This document shows positions 51,828 to 64,000 of a stretch of DNA of 64,000 nt, one piece after another. Position numbers and translations under genes: made by a program. This stretch comes from CAVQUE01 sp046290435 (lineage in GTDB: Bacteria; Actinomycetota; Acidimicrobiia; Acidimicrobiales; UBA8592). Within the stretch, counting starts at the first letter, position 1. Each line of letters starts with the position of its first letter. Below the pieces are notes generated by a model. That model did no database searches, was not told the DNA's origin, and saw only the letters and a program-made list of their open reading frames with translations. The DNA lies in NCBI GenBank assembly GCA_046290435.1, contig JBKAGO010000070.1, positions 124,001 through 188,000 on the forward strand. Reading direction: 5' to 3'.

Positions 51828-52876
51828 GCGCCATGATCAGCGTTCTCACCCCCGTGTTCGCAGATCTCGCCTACTGGCAGGAGACGCTCATCAAGGTGGG
51901 TATCGGTCTGGCGGCCGTCCTGTTGCCCGCAGGCGCCATCGTCTACCTGTACCTGTTCAAGATGATGAGCTTCATGCAGAGCCGTCTCGGGCCCATGGAA
52001 GCAGGTCCCTACGGCTCGCTGCAGTTGCTGGCCGAGGTCGGCAAGTGGATCCAGAAGGAGGACATCGTCCCGGATCGGGCCGATCGGTTCGTCTTCAAGG
52101 CTGCTCCCTTCGTCGTGTTGATGAGCACCTTCCTGCTGGTGCTGGTGCTGCCCGGCGGGCCCGACGCGGTGTTCCTCGACCTCGACGTCGGCATCTACTT
52201 CGCGATGGCCGTCTCGTCGCTGTCGGTCATCGGCATCTTGATGGCAGGCTGGGCGTCGGCCAACAAGTACTCGCTCCTGGGCGGTATCCGGGCCGCGGGC
52301 CAGCTCATCGCCTACGAACTCCCGCTGATCCTCGCGGTGGTCGGTGTGGTCATCCAGGCCGGCACGATGAACATGCAGGGCATCGTCATGGCCCAGGCCG
52401 ACGGCGAGATCTTCGGTTGGGGCGGCATCGGCAACCCCTTCATCCTCACCCAGTTCATCGGGTTCTTCATCTTCATGGTCGCGGTGCAGGCCGAACTGAC
52501 CCAGGCACCGTTCGACATGCCGATCGCGGAGTCCGAGCTCATCTCGGGCTATCTGACCGAGTACTCCGGCATCCGGTTCCTGTTGTTCTTCATCGGCGAG
52601 TTCGCGACCTCGGCGGTGTTCTCGGCGATCGCCGCGACGCTGTTCCTCGGCGGCTGGTACGTGCCGGGCATCGATCCGACGAGCGACATCTTCAACATCA
52701 TCGGCCCCATCGTGCTGGCCGCCAAGATGATGCTGGTCGCCTTCTTGATCTACTGGTTCCGCTTCACCTTCCCCCGCTTCCGTGAGGACCAGCTCCAGAA
52801 GCTGGCCTGGAAGTTCCTCATCCCGCTCAGCCTCGCAAACATCGCCCTCACCGGCGTGTTCAAGGTGGTCTTCTAG
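51824..52876 (+). CDS. nuoH: NADH-quinone oxidoreductase subunit H (complex I-2)
   Basis: A 350-residue membrane subunit with FMQSRLGPMEAGPYGSLQLLAEVGKWIQKED and AELTQAPFDMPIAESELISGYLTEYSGIRFLLFFIGEF. Some usually invariant parts differ (RLGPMEAG for RIGPNRAG), suggesting a separate lineage. It directly follows nuoD2, with nuoE, F and G absent in between. Confidence 0.94.
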   Translation: MSAMISVLTPVFADLAYWQETLIKVGIGLAAVLLPAGAIVYLYLFKMMSFMQSRLGPMEAGPYGSLQLLAEVGKWIQKEDIVPDRADRFVFKAAPFVVLMSTFLLVLVLPGGPDAVFLDLDVGIYFAMAVSSLSVIGILMAGWASANKYSLLGGIRAAGQLIAYELPLILAVVGVVIQAGTMNMQGIVMAQADGEIFGWGGIGNPFILTQFIGFFIFMVAVQAELTQAPFDMPIAESELISGYLTEYSGIRFLLFFIGEFATSAVFSAIAATLFLGGWYVPGIDPTSDIFNIIGPIVLAAKMMLVAFLIYWFRFTFPRFREDQLQKLAWKFLIPLSLANIALTGVFKVVF

Positions 52877-53413
52877 ATGCCGCAGGTACCCGGTCTCATC
52901 AAGGGTCTCGGCGTGACGTTCGGGACCATGGTCAAGACCATGTTCCCCGATGGGGCCAAGAACCCCATCCCTCGTCCCGCCGCCGGCGCCCACACGGTGC
53001 AGTACCCCCACGAGAAGGAAGCGCCGCCGACGCGCGCCCGCGGCGTCATCGCGCTCCACGAGGAGAACTGCACCGCGTGCATGCTCTGTGCACGCGAGTG
53101 CCCGGACTGGTGCATCTACATCGAGGGCCACAAGTACCTGGCCCCGCCGCGCCGAGCCGGTGGCAGCCCTCGCCAGAAGAACGCACTCGACCGCTTCGAC
53201 ATCGACTACAGCCTGTGCATGTTCTGCGGGATCTGCGTCGAGGTCTGCCCGTTCGAGGCGCTGTTCTGGAGCCCCGAGTACGAGTTCTCCGAGCTCAAGA
53301 TCGCCGACCTGCTCCACGACAAGGAGCGGTTGGGCGAATGGATGCACACGGTCCCGGACTTCGAGGAGTACGAGGCCGGCTCGGAGCAGAAGCCGAAGAA
53401 GGTCCCGCGATGA
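52877..53413 (+). CDS. nuoI: NADH-quinone oxidoreductase subunit I (complex I-2)
   Basis: A 178-residue subunit with two [4Fe-4S] sites, [15 protein letters not shown] and [16 protein letters not shown]. It starts directly after the nuoH2 stop. Without NuoEFG these clusters would be the first to accept electrons, so a ferredoxin could dock here, as in cyanobacterial NDH-1; this is inference. Confidence 0.94.
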   Translation: MPQVPGLIKGLGVTFGTMVKTMFPDGAKNPIPRPAAGAHTVQYPHEKEAPPTRARGVIALHEENCTACMLCARECPDWCIYIEGHKYLAPPRRAGGSPRQKNALDRFDIDYSLCMFCGICVEVCPFEALFWSPEYEFSELKIADLLHDKERLGEWMHTVPDFEEYEAGSEQKPKKVPR

Positions 53414-53445
53414 ACGCGCGCCCCGTCTTCGAAGGTGCCCGCTGA
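53410..53445 (+). other. 11-codon coupled micro-ORF between nuoI2 and nuoJ2
   Basis: ATG 53410 overlaps the nuoI2 stop (ATGA) and the micro-ORF's own stop overlaps the nuoJ2 ATG (TGATG). It would encode [11 protein letters not shown]. It may only serve to keep ribosomes moving across the gap. Function as a peptide is not supported. Confidence 0.45.
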
Positions 53446-53936
53446 TGGTCGCGCAGAACATCTTCTTCGGGATCATGGCTGCGGTCATGGTCATCTCGGC
53501 CCTGCGCGTCGTGACCACCAAGAACGTGGTCCATGCGGCGCTGTGGCTGGTGCTGGTGCTGGCCGGTGCTGCCGGGCAGTTCCTGCTGCTCGGCGCCGAG
53601 TTCATCGGCGTCACCCAGGTGCTGGTCTACATCGGCGCCGTGATCGTGCTGTTCCTGTTCGGCATCATGTTGACCAGGGCGAGCATCGACGGCGAGGCCA
53701 ACGCCGATCTCCCCAACCGGGTCGTGCCCGCCGTGGTCGGCGGCCTGTTGCTGGTGGTCATGTCGGTCGCGGTCATCGACAACTGGACCGACACCGAGCT
53801 GCCCACCGAGACCCGCAGTGCGGCCTACCAGGTGAGCGACTCGATCTTCTCTGACTACATCGTTGCGTTCGAAGCCACCTCGGTGTTGCTGCTCGCGGCG
53901 CTCATCGGGGCCATCGTCGTGGCCAGGAAGGAGTAG
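53445..53936 (+). CDS. nuoJ: NADH-quinone oxidoreductase subunit J (complex I-2)
   Basis: A 163-residue five-helix subunit with GAEFIGVTQVLVYIGAVIVLFLFGIMLT, and no long cytoplasmic tail, unlike the first copy. ATG 53445 overlaps the stop of the micro-ORF upstream. Confidence 0.93.
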   Translation: MVAQNIFFGIMAAVMVISALRVVTTKNVVHAALWLVLVLAGAAGQFLLLGAEFIGVTQVLVYIGAVIVLFLFGIMLTRASIDGEANADLPNRVVPAVVGGLLLVVMSVAVIDNWTDTELPTETRSAAYQVSDSIFSDYIVAFEATSVLLLAALIGAIVVARKE

Positions 53937-53941
53937 GCGCC

Positions 53942-54241
53942 GTGCTCCTCGTCCAGTTCCTGCTGTTGAGCTCGGTGCTGTTCTGCATCGGTGTGTACGG
54001 CGTGCTCGCCCGACGCAACGGCGTGCTCGTCCTCATGTCGATCGAGCTGATCCTCAACGCGGTCAACATCAACCTCATCGCATTCGCGGCCTTCCACGGC
54101 AACATCGCCGGCGAGGTCTTCGCTCTGTTCATCATCGCCATCGCGGCGGCCGAGGTCGGTGTCGGCCTGGCCATCGTGTTGCTCATCTTCCGTAACAAGC
54201 GCAGCGTCGACCTCTCCGAGGTCGACCTCATGAAGGGCTGA
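53942..54241 (+). CDS. nuoK: NADH-quinone oxidoreductase subunit K (complex I-2)
   Basis: A 99-residue three-helix subunit with the membrane glutamates in MSIELILNAVNINLIAF and IIAIAAAEVGVGLAIVLLIF. GTG 53942, 5 nt after nuoJ2. Confidence 0.94.
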   Translation: MLLVQFLLLSSVLFCIGVYGVLARRNGVLVLMSIELILNAVNINLIAFAAFHGNIAGEVFALFIIAIAAAEVGVGLAIVLLIFRNKRSVDLSEVDLMKG

Positions 54242-54242
54242 C

Positions 54243-56609
<2,367 letters not shown>

Positions 56610-56686
56610 TCCGGTTCGGATCGATGCCACACCGGGACATGTCCGCGTCCGCATCTGAGTAGGAAAGCCAGGAGCTCGCAGCAATC

Positions 56687-58330
56687 ATGGAAACCGACAA
56701 CAACTGGGTGCTGAGTGTGCTGACGTTCCTGCCGCTGGTGGGAGCGGCGATCGTCATGGCCATACCCAAGGCCGAAGAGCAGCTCATCAAGGCCGTCGCG
56801 CTGTTGACCGCGCTCGCCACCGCCGGCGTCGGCGTCTTCCTGTTGCTCGACTTCGACTACGCCAACGGTGGCACGCTGCAGTACGCCGTCGACGAGACGT
56901 GGATCGACGTCATCAACAGCCGCTACATCATCGCCGTCGACGGGATGTCGCTGCCGCTGATCGCCCTCACCCTGCTGATCGTGCCGCTCTGCATGATCTA
57001 CACGTTCGGGCACTTCCCCGAGCCGCGGAACCCCAAGGCCTTCCTGGCGCTCATCCTGATCCTGCAGACCGGCATGATCGGCACCTTCGTGGCCCAGGAC
57101 CTCATCCTGTTCTTCGTGTTCTTCGAGGTCGTCCTGCTGCCGATGTTCTTCATGATCGCGGTGTGGGGCGGCGAGGATCGCCGCTACGCCTCGCTGAAGT
57201 TCTTCCTCTACACGATGTTCGGCTCGGCCCTGATGCTGGTCAGCTTCCTGGCGATGTACTTCCTCGCCGACGGCACCGTCGTCGGCGACGAGGTCAACAC
57301 CTTCTCCATGACGGCGCTGTCCGACGGCGCCACCCTCGGCATCTCGCGCACCGCGCAGCTGTGGATCTTCGCCGGCATGTTCGTCGGCTTCGGCGTCAAG
57401 GTGCCGATGTTCCCCTTCCACACCTGGCTTCCCGACGCCCACACCCAGGCCCCGACGGTCGGTTCGGTCATCCTGGCGGCGGTGCTGCTGAAGCTCGGCA
57501 CCTACGGCTTCATCCGCATCGCCATCCCGATGCTGCCCGAAGCGGCAGCAGCCTGGGCACCGTTCATCGGCCTGTTGGCGGTGATCGGCATCATCTACGG
57601 GGCGCTCGGCTGTCTGGCCCAGACCGACATGAAACGTCTGATCGCGTTCTCGTCGGTGGCCCACATGGGCTTCGTGATGCTCGGCATCGCGACCCTGACC
57701 GACTTCGGTATCAACGCCGCGATCTTCGGCATGGTGGCCCACGGTCTGATCACCGGGATGCTCTTCTTCATCGCGGGTTCGGTGAAGGACCGCTATCACA
57801 CACTCGACATGGGACGCCTCAGCGGCCTGCTCATCAGCGCGCCGCGCATGGGCTGGATCCTCGGTTTCTGTGTCATGGCGTCGCTGGGCCTGCCGGGCCT
57901 CGCCGGCTTCTGGGGTGAGTTCCCGGCCATCCTGGCGAGCTACAACCCCGCCGCGATCCTGCCCGAGGCCACCTTCCGTGGCTACATGGTGGTCGCTGCC
58001 CTCGGCACCGTCCTCGCAGCCGGCTACCTGCTGTGGATGCTGCAGAAGACCGCGATGGGCACCCCGACCGACGAGTTCGTCGACGATCCCGAGATCGTCG
58101 ACGTCAAGGGCTACGAGTGGGTCGCCTGGGCGCCGTTGCTCGCGCTGATCCTGTTCCTCGGTCTGTATCCCCGGCCTCTGTTCGCGACCACCGACGATGC
58201 GGTCGTCAAGTCGCTGGAGGTGAACCTCATGGAGGAGACACCCGACTGCCTCACCCTCGACGCCGATGCGGGCCAGGTCTGCTTCGATGAGTTGCGTGGC
58301 CAGGTCGTGGCGGCGGCGGGCGACCGATGA
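56687..58330 (+). CDS. nuoM: NADH-quinone oxidoreductase subunit M (complex I-2)
   Basis: A 547-residue antiporter-like subunit with LILFFVFFEVVLLPMFFMIAVWG and FPFHTWLPDAHTQAPTVGSVILAAVLLKLGTYG. A 77-nt gap with an SD-like AGGAG separates it from nuoL2. Its stop overlaps nuoN2 (ATGA). Confidence 0.95.
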   Translation: METDNNWVLSVLTFLPLVGAAIVMAIPKAEEQLIKAVALLTALATAGVGVFLLLDFDYANGGTLQYAVDETWIDVINSRYIIAVDGMSLPLIALTLLIVPLCMIYTFGHFPEPRNPKAFLALILILQTGMIGTFVAQDLILFFVFFEVVLLPMFFMIAVWGGEDRRYASLKFFLYTMFGSALMLVSFLAMYFLADGTVVGDEVNTFSMTALSDGATLGISRTAQLWIFAGMFVGFGVKVPMFPFHTWLPDAHTQAPTVGSVILAAVLLKLGTYGFIRIAIPMLPEAAAAWAPFIGLLAVIGIIYGALGCLAQTDMKRLIAFSSVAHMGFVMLGIATLTDFGINAAIFGMVAHGLITGMLFFIAGSVKDRYHTLDMGRLSGLLISAPRMGWILGFCVMASLGLPGLAGFWGEFPAILASYNPAAILPEATFRGYMVVAALGTVLAAGYLLWMLQKTAMGTPTDEFVDDPEIVDVKGYEWVAWAPLLALILFLGLYPRPLFATTDDAVVKSLEVNLMEETPDCLTLDADAGQVCFDELRGQVVAAAGDR

Positions 58331-59850
58331 ACCTCCTGGTCCTCGGTCAGCAGGTCATCCCGCCCGAGGGCTGGGACCGCCCGGTCATCGACTGGCATGC
58401 GGTCGCGCCCGAGCTGACCCTGCTCGCCGTCGGCGCGATCTTGACGCTCGTCGACATCATCTGGCTCGAACGGGGACGCAAGTACACCGCGCCACTGGCC
58501 GCGTTCGGCCTGTTGCTGCCGCTGATCCCCATCGCGACGCTCGCCATCGACGGGGCCGACCGTTCGATGTTCGGCGGTGCCTACGTCATCGACCAGTACT
58601 CGCTGATCCTCAAGGCGCTGTTCCTGATCTCGGGCTACATCGTGGTGCTGTTGTCGACCCACTACATCGCCGAGGGCGACTACTGGGAGAACGAGTACTA
58701 CGGGATGATGGTCTCGTCGCTACTGGGCATGGTGGTCATGGCCTCGGCCCGAGACCTCATCACCATCTTCGTGGCGCTCGAGCTGTTGTCGATCCCGGCG
58801 TACATGCTGGCCACGTGGCGCAAGCGTGACGTGCGCAGCAACGAGGCCGGCCTGAAGTACTACCTCATGGGTGTCTTCGCCAGCGCCATCATGTTGTACG
58901 GCATGTCGCTGGTGTTCGGCGTCGCCGGCAGCACCGTCCTGACCGAGATCAACGTGGCGCTCAGCGACACCGATTCGAGCACCGCGGTCATCACCCTCGG
59001 CATCGTGTTCGTGCTGATCGGTTTCGCCTTCAAGGTCGCGGCGTTCCCGTTCCACACCTGGGCACCCGACACCTACGAAGGTGCACCGACCCCGGTCGCC
59101 GCCTTCTTGGCGGTCGCGTCCAAGGCGGCCGGGTTCGTGGCGCTGATGAATCTGATCGTCGTCGGCTTCCTCGGCCGCAGCGACGTGTTCCAGCCCCTCA
59201 TGTGGGTCCTCGCGGCGGCGTCGATGACCGCCGGCAACGTCATGGCGTTGCGCCAGACCAACATCGTGCGCCTCATGGCGTACTCCGGTGTCGCCCAGGC
59301 CGGCTTCATGCTGGCGCCGCTGGCGGTCGCCGGCGAGTCGGCGTCGTCGGCGGACAACGCCGTCTCCGCCGTCGTCACCTATCTCGTCATCTATGCGGCG
59401 ATGAACCTGGGAGCGTTCGGCGTGATCATCGCCGTGTCGCGCAAGACCCGCAGCGCCGAGCTCGAGACCTTCAACGGCCTGTTCGGCTACGCCCCGGTGC
59501 TCGCGGTGTCGATGACGCTGTTCCTGGCGTCGCTCGCCGGGATCCCGCCTCTCGGCGGCTGGTTCGCGAAGTTCTCGGTGTTCACGTCGCTGACCACCCC
59601 CGGCACGGCGTGGGGCTACACCCTGGCCGTCATCGCGGCGGTCAACGCCGTGATCGCCTTCGGCTACTACGGCCGACTGGCGCTGCGCATGTGGGCGGAG
59701 GATCCGCACCTCGGCGACCGCAGCCCGATCCGGGTGCCTGTCGCTCTGGTCTCCGCGGTGGCGATCACCTTGGTCCTGACCCTCGCCTTCGGCGTGAACC
59801 CCGGCTGGGTCACCCACTTCACCGACGTCAGCCTGCTCGCCGCTCCTTGA
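58327..59850 (+). CDS. nuoN: NADH-quinone oxidoreductase subunit N (complex I-2)
   Basis: A 507-residue antiporter-like subunit with ITIFVALELLSIPAYMLATWRKRD, FKVAAFPFHTWAPDTYEGAPTPVAAFLA and VRLMAYSGVAQAGFML. It is the last nuo gene of the second cluster. The methyltransferase gene follows after 40 nt on the same strand. Confidence 0.95.
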   Translation: MNLLVLGQQVIPPEGWDRPVIDWHAVAPELTLLAVGAILTLVDIIWLERGRKYTAPLAAFGLLLPLIPIATLAIDGADRSMFGGAYVIDQYSLILKALFLISGYIVVLLSTHYIAEGDYWENEYYGMMVSSLLGMVVMASARDLITIFVALELLSIPAYMLATWRKRDVRSNEAGLKYYLMGVFASAIMLYGMSLVFGVAGSTVLTEINVALSDTDSSTAVITLGIVFVLIGFAFKVAAFPFHTWAPDTYEGAPTPVAAFLAVASKAAGFVALMNLIVVGFLGRSDVFQPLMWVLAAASMTAGNVMALRQTNIVRLMAYSGVAQAGFMLAPLAVAGESASSADNAVSAVVTYLVIYAAMNLGAFGVIIAVSRKTRSAELETFNGLFGYAPVLAVSMTLFLASLAGIPPLGGWFAKFSVFTSLTTPGTAWGYTLAVIAAVNAVIAFGYYGRLALRMWAEDPHLGDRSPIRVPVALVSAVAITLVLTLAFGVNPGWVTHFTDVSLLAAP

Positions 59851-59890
59851 TCCCCGCTGCGGCGACCAGCCGGGCCCGGCGGAGCGATCC

Positions 59891-60955
59891 GTGGACCTGA
59901 CCGGGGTCATCGCCGCCGAGATCGAGGCCTCGGGACCGATCCCGTTCGGCCGGTACGTGGACCTTGCGCTCTACCACCCGACGCTGGGCTTCTACGCCGA
60001 CGGGGGAGCGGGACGCCGACGGGACTTCATCACCAGCGCCGAGGTCGGCCCCCTGTTCGGCGCCGTCGTGGCCCGCTCCCTCGACGCCGCATGGGACGAC
60101 CTCGGTCGTCCCGACGACTTCTCGGTGGTCGAGGCCGGAGCCGGCTCGGGTCGCTTGGCCCGCTCGGTGCTGGCCGCGGCACCGCGGTGTGCGCCGGCGA
60201 TGCGGTATGTGACGGTCGAGGTCAGCGACGCCCAGCGGGCCGGGCACCCCGACGGGGTCGACGCCCGGGCCGAGATGCCCGAACCGGGTGGCATCGGGGT
60301 GGTGCTGGCAAACGAGCTGTGCGACAACCTCGCGTTCGACCTGTATGAACGCGACGGTGGTCTGTGGTGGGAGATCCGCGTCGACGATCAGGATGGGGCG
60401 CTCGCCGAGATCCGGGTCGAACCCTCGGCGTTGCCGGACTGGTTGGCGGCGCTCGACCCGCTGGAGCCCGAGGCGGCCGTTGCGTCGTTGGAGACGCCGC
60501 TGCGGGTACCCGACCAATACGGTGCACGGCGCTGGCTCGAGCGGGCGCTACACCAACACGATCGGGGGCGGGTCGTCGTCCTCGACTACGCCGTCGATGC
60601 CTACCCGGTGCCAGAGGACCGCGGGTGGCTGCGTACCTACCGGGGCCACGACGTCGGCGGCGATCCGCTCGATCGTCCGGGCACCCAGGACATCACCGTC
60701 GATGTCGCCGTCGATCAGCTCGCATCGGTGCGGCCGCCGGACCGCTCGATGAGCCAGGCCGACTGGCTGGCGGCACACGGCATCGAGGGGCTGGTCGAGG
60801 AGGGCCGCCGCATCTGGCGGGAGAACGCTGCTGCGCCGAACGTGGCCGCCCTGACCGCACGCAGCCGCATCGGCGAGGCCGAGGCCCTCTGCGACCCGGC
60901 CGGCCTGGGCGCCTTCCGGGTGCTCGAGTGGGACGTGGCTACCATCACCGCATGA
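59891..60955 (+). CDS. MidA/NDUFAF7-family SAM-dependent methyltransferase
   Basis: A 354-residue class I methyltransferase of the DUF185 (MidA/NDUFAF7) family. Seen: PFGRYVDLALYHPTLGFYADG, RRDFITSAEVGPLFGAVVAR, the SAM site VVEAGAGSGRLARSVL, and LANELCDNLAFDLYE. NDUFAF7 symmetrically dimethylates an NDUFS2 arginine during early complex I assembly in mitochondria. Its gene lies directly behind the second nuo cluster, whose NuoD has that arginine, so a role in complex I-2 assembly is likely but inferred. The start codon is GTG. The stop overlaps a TetR gene. Confidence 0.85.
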   Translation: MDLTGVIAAEIEASGPIPFGRYVDLALYHPTLGFYADGGAGRRRDFITSAEVGPLFGAVVARSLDAAWDDLGRPDDFSVVEAGAGSGRLARSVLAAAPRCAPAMRYVTVEVSDAQRAGHPDGVDARAEMPEPGGIGVVLANELCDNLAFDLYERDGGLWWEIRVDDQDGALAEIRVEPSALPDWLAALDPLEPEAAVASLETPLRVPDQYGARRWLERALHQHDRGRVVVLDYAVDAYPVPEDRGWLRTYRGHDVGGDPLDRPGTQDITVDVAVDQLASVRPPDRSMSQADWLAAHGIEGLVEEGRRIWRENAAAPNVAALTARSRIGEAEALCDPAGLGAFRVLEWDVATITA

Positions 60956-61593
60956 CCGCTCGCCCGCCGCTGACCCGATCCCGCGTCGCTGCTGCGGCGT
61001 TGGAGTACGTCGACGCCCACGGGCTCGCCGCTCTGAGCATGCGCAAGCTGGGTGGCGAGCTGGGCGTCGAGGCGATGTCGCTCTACAACCATGTGACGAA
61101 CAAGGACGACCTGCTCGATGCGGTGGGCGACCTGTTGTACCGCGAGGTCCTCGCGCTGTTCGTGCCCGCTCCCGATGCCACCTGGCAGGACGATGCCCGT
61201 TCCATGGTCGGCGCCGTGCGGGCTGTTGCGCTACGTCATCCCGAGGCGCTCGATCTGCTGATCGGGCGTGGACCGCCGACCTCGATCAGGTTCGAGTTCC
61301 TCGCTGCCTGCTATCGCATCTTCACCAAGGCCGGTTTCGGCACCAAGGACGCAGGCCTGGCGTTCGATGTCGCGTCGAGTTGGATCAGCGGCGTCCTGAC
61401 CCAGGAGCTCGGCCTCATGGCATCGATGGAGGCGCTCGGCTGGGAGATCTCGGTCGACAGCGTCGACGATCCCACCGCCGACGCGGTCGCCGAGTTCGCC
61501 GCAGCGTGCGGGGCGTGGAGCGCCGAACAGCGGTTCTCGTTCGGCCTCGAGACGCTGATCGCCGGGCTCGAACAACAGCTCGCGATGCGCTGA
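60952..61593 (+). CDS. TetR-family regulator (TetR_C-type ligand domain)
   Basis: A 213-residue regulator with HTH LSMRKLGGELGVEAMSLYNHVTNKDDLLDAVGD, which has the A-x-x-LYNHV form typical of the TetR class with a TetR_C domain. The start overlaps the methyltransferase stop (ATGA), so it is co-expressed with it and perhaps with nuo-2. Its ligand is unknown. Confidence 0.88.
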   Translation: MTARPPLTRSRVAAAALEYVDAHGLAALSMRKLGGELGVEAMSLYNHVTNKDDLLDAVGDLLYREVLALFVPAPDATWQDDARSMVGAVRAVALRHPEALDLLIGRGPPTSIRFEFLAACYRIFTKAGFGTKDAGLAFDVASSWISGVLTQELGLMASMEALGWEISVDSVDDPTADAVAEFAAACGAWSAEQRFSFGLETLIAGLEQQLAMR

Positions 61594-61678
61594 TCACGAG
61601 CGGGCCACGACGCGGCTCGGGCCATCGGATGCGTCTGCACGCTCCCGACGGCCCGAAGCCGGTCGGTGTCAGGCGGTG

Positions 61679-62038
61679 TCAGCGCTTGCGGAGCTCGTCG
61701 CGGATCTCTTCGAGCAGCTTGGTCTCGGCGGTGGGACCGGCATCGGTGACCATCCCCGCCTTGTTCATCGCCTTCATCAGCAAGAACACGACGTAGGCGA
61801 TCAGGACGAACGTGATGGTGGTCGTGAAGATCGGGCCGATCGGGACGCTGCCGTCTCGGATGTCGATGGAGATGCGGTCGAAGTTGGGCTCGTTCGAACC
61901 GAGGAGCGCTCCGATCAACGACATGATCGCTGCCACGACCGCGTCGACGACGGGCAGGATCGCAAGGGCGAGCACCAAGCCGATGGCGGTGGGGATGACG
62001 TTGAACTTCTGAACGAATGCCTTGAATTCCTGGAGCAT
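61679..62038 (-). CDS. divergent MscL-like mechanosensitive channel
   Basis: A 119-residue protein laid out like MscL: MLQEFKAFVQKFNVIPTAIGLVLALAI (N-terminal helix and TM1, about 14-41), an extracytoplasmic loop (about 45-65), TM2 (about 70-92), and a charged C-terminal helix ending LLEEIRDELRKR. The usual Gly-rich TM1 packing (AVGVIIGAAF) is replaced by GLVLALAILPVV, so gating may differ. It could also be a related small membrane protein. It converges with the TetR gene. Confidence 0.68.
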   Translation of the reverse strand: MLQEFKAFVQKFNVIPTAIGLVLALAILPVVDAVVAAIMSLIGALLGSNEPNFDRISIDIRDGSVPIGPIFTTTITFVLIAYVVFLLMKAMNKAGMVTDAGPTAETKLLEEIRDELRKR

Positions 62039-62233
62039 GACGCTCCTCCTTCTCCGTTGCTGTCCCACCGGTGGATTACCTGCAGGGGCGCCCGCCGCGC
62101 TGCGAAAGGTTCGCACAAGCTCTTCGGCGTCTCCAAAATGCCTCGGATGCGGCAGCCCGATGGGTCTCGGGACCGCACCCGCACGGCCCGCTATCGTCGC
62201 TGGCAGCAGCGTTGTCGTGTGAAGGGTGTCACC

Positions 62234-64000
<1,767 letters not shown>

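Overview
The window is high-GC DNA from an actinobacterium. The mycothiol gene mshA, the rex-hemACD type operon, an RsiG-like protein, frequent leaderless promoters (TANNNT followed 6-8 nt later by the start codon) and actinobacterial-looking Nuo proteins all point to Actinomycetota. A split b6/subunit-IV cytochrome b, together with a second complex I without an NADH module, is unlike Streptomyces or Mycobacterium. The class Acidimicrobiia is my best guess; this is inference, with no 16S or database evidence. I see no rRNA, tRNA, CRISPR array, insertion sequence or prophage.

Layout. (1) 1-8.4 kb, housekeeping: RsiG-like c-di-GMP-type anti-sigma protein, mshA, YbjN-like protein, M23 murein hydrolase-like protein, PLP decarboxylase, proC, small excisionase-type HTH, SAM-hydrolysing enzyme, a 29-residue membrane protein, and a secreted CAP protein on the minus strand. 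(2) 8.6-11.8 kb: acyl-CoA synthetase, a membrane-anchored protein and an HTTM-family membrane protein. (3) 11.9-20.1 kb, tetrapyrrole block: rex, siroheme-type dehydrogenase, hemA, hemC, cobA-hemD fusion, TetR, hemB, hemL. (4) 20.2-24.8 kb: pgi (minus strand), an ABC exporter pair and a coupled Cys-rich protein. (5) 24.8-32.2 kb, quinol:cytochrome c reductase: a divergent monoheme cytochrome c, then a co-directional operon for a membrane protein, an 8Fe-8S-type ferredoxin, cytochrome b6-like and subunit-IV-like proteins, Rieske protein, diheme cytochrome c and an unknown membrane protein. (6) 32.2-48.0 kb: complete 14-gene nuoA-N. (7) 48.0-48.8 kb: GT2 glycosyltransferase, minus strand. (8) 49.0-59.9 kb: a second nuo cluster (A,B,C,D,H,I,J,K,L,M,N) without nuoEFG, followed by a MidA/NDUFAF7-family methyltransferase. 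(9) 61-64 kb: TetR, a divergent MscL-like channel, and the 5' part of acs, cut by the window edge.

How it fits together. Heme made by block 3 is needed by the cytochromes of block 5. Rex, a NADH/NAD+ sensor, heads the heme operon, and a strong Rex-operator-like palindrome lies just downstream of the promoter of the bc operon. Complex I-1 can feed electrons from NADH to menaquinol. Complex I-2 has no NADH module and must take electrons from another donor, possibly a ferredoxin, or borrow NuoEFG.

The most unusual signals are: (a) a short motif [TS][EK][VI]PxxLLx[RK][SA] that recurs four times at cytoplasmic N-termini of three different respiratory proteins; (b) NuoD2 keeps the arginine that NDUFAF7 methylates in mitochondrial NDUFS2, while NuoD1 has threonine there, and the NDUFAF7 homologue is encoded directly after the second cluster; (c) two 69-nt repeat copies on either side of nuoE, each forming a 22-codon ORF coupled by ATGA overlaps; and (d) a b6-type cytochrome b with the cysteine used for heme ci.
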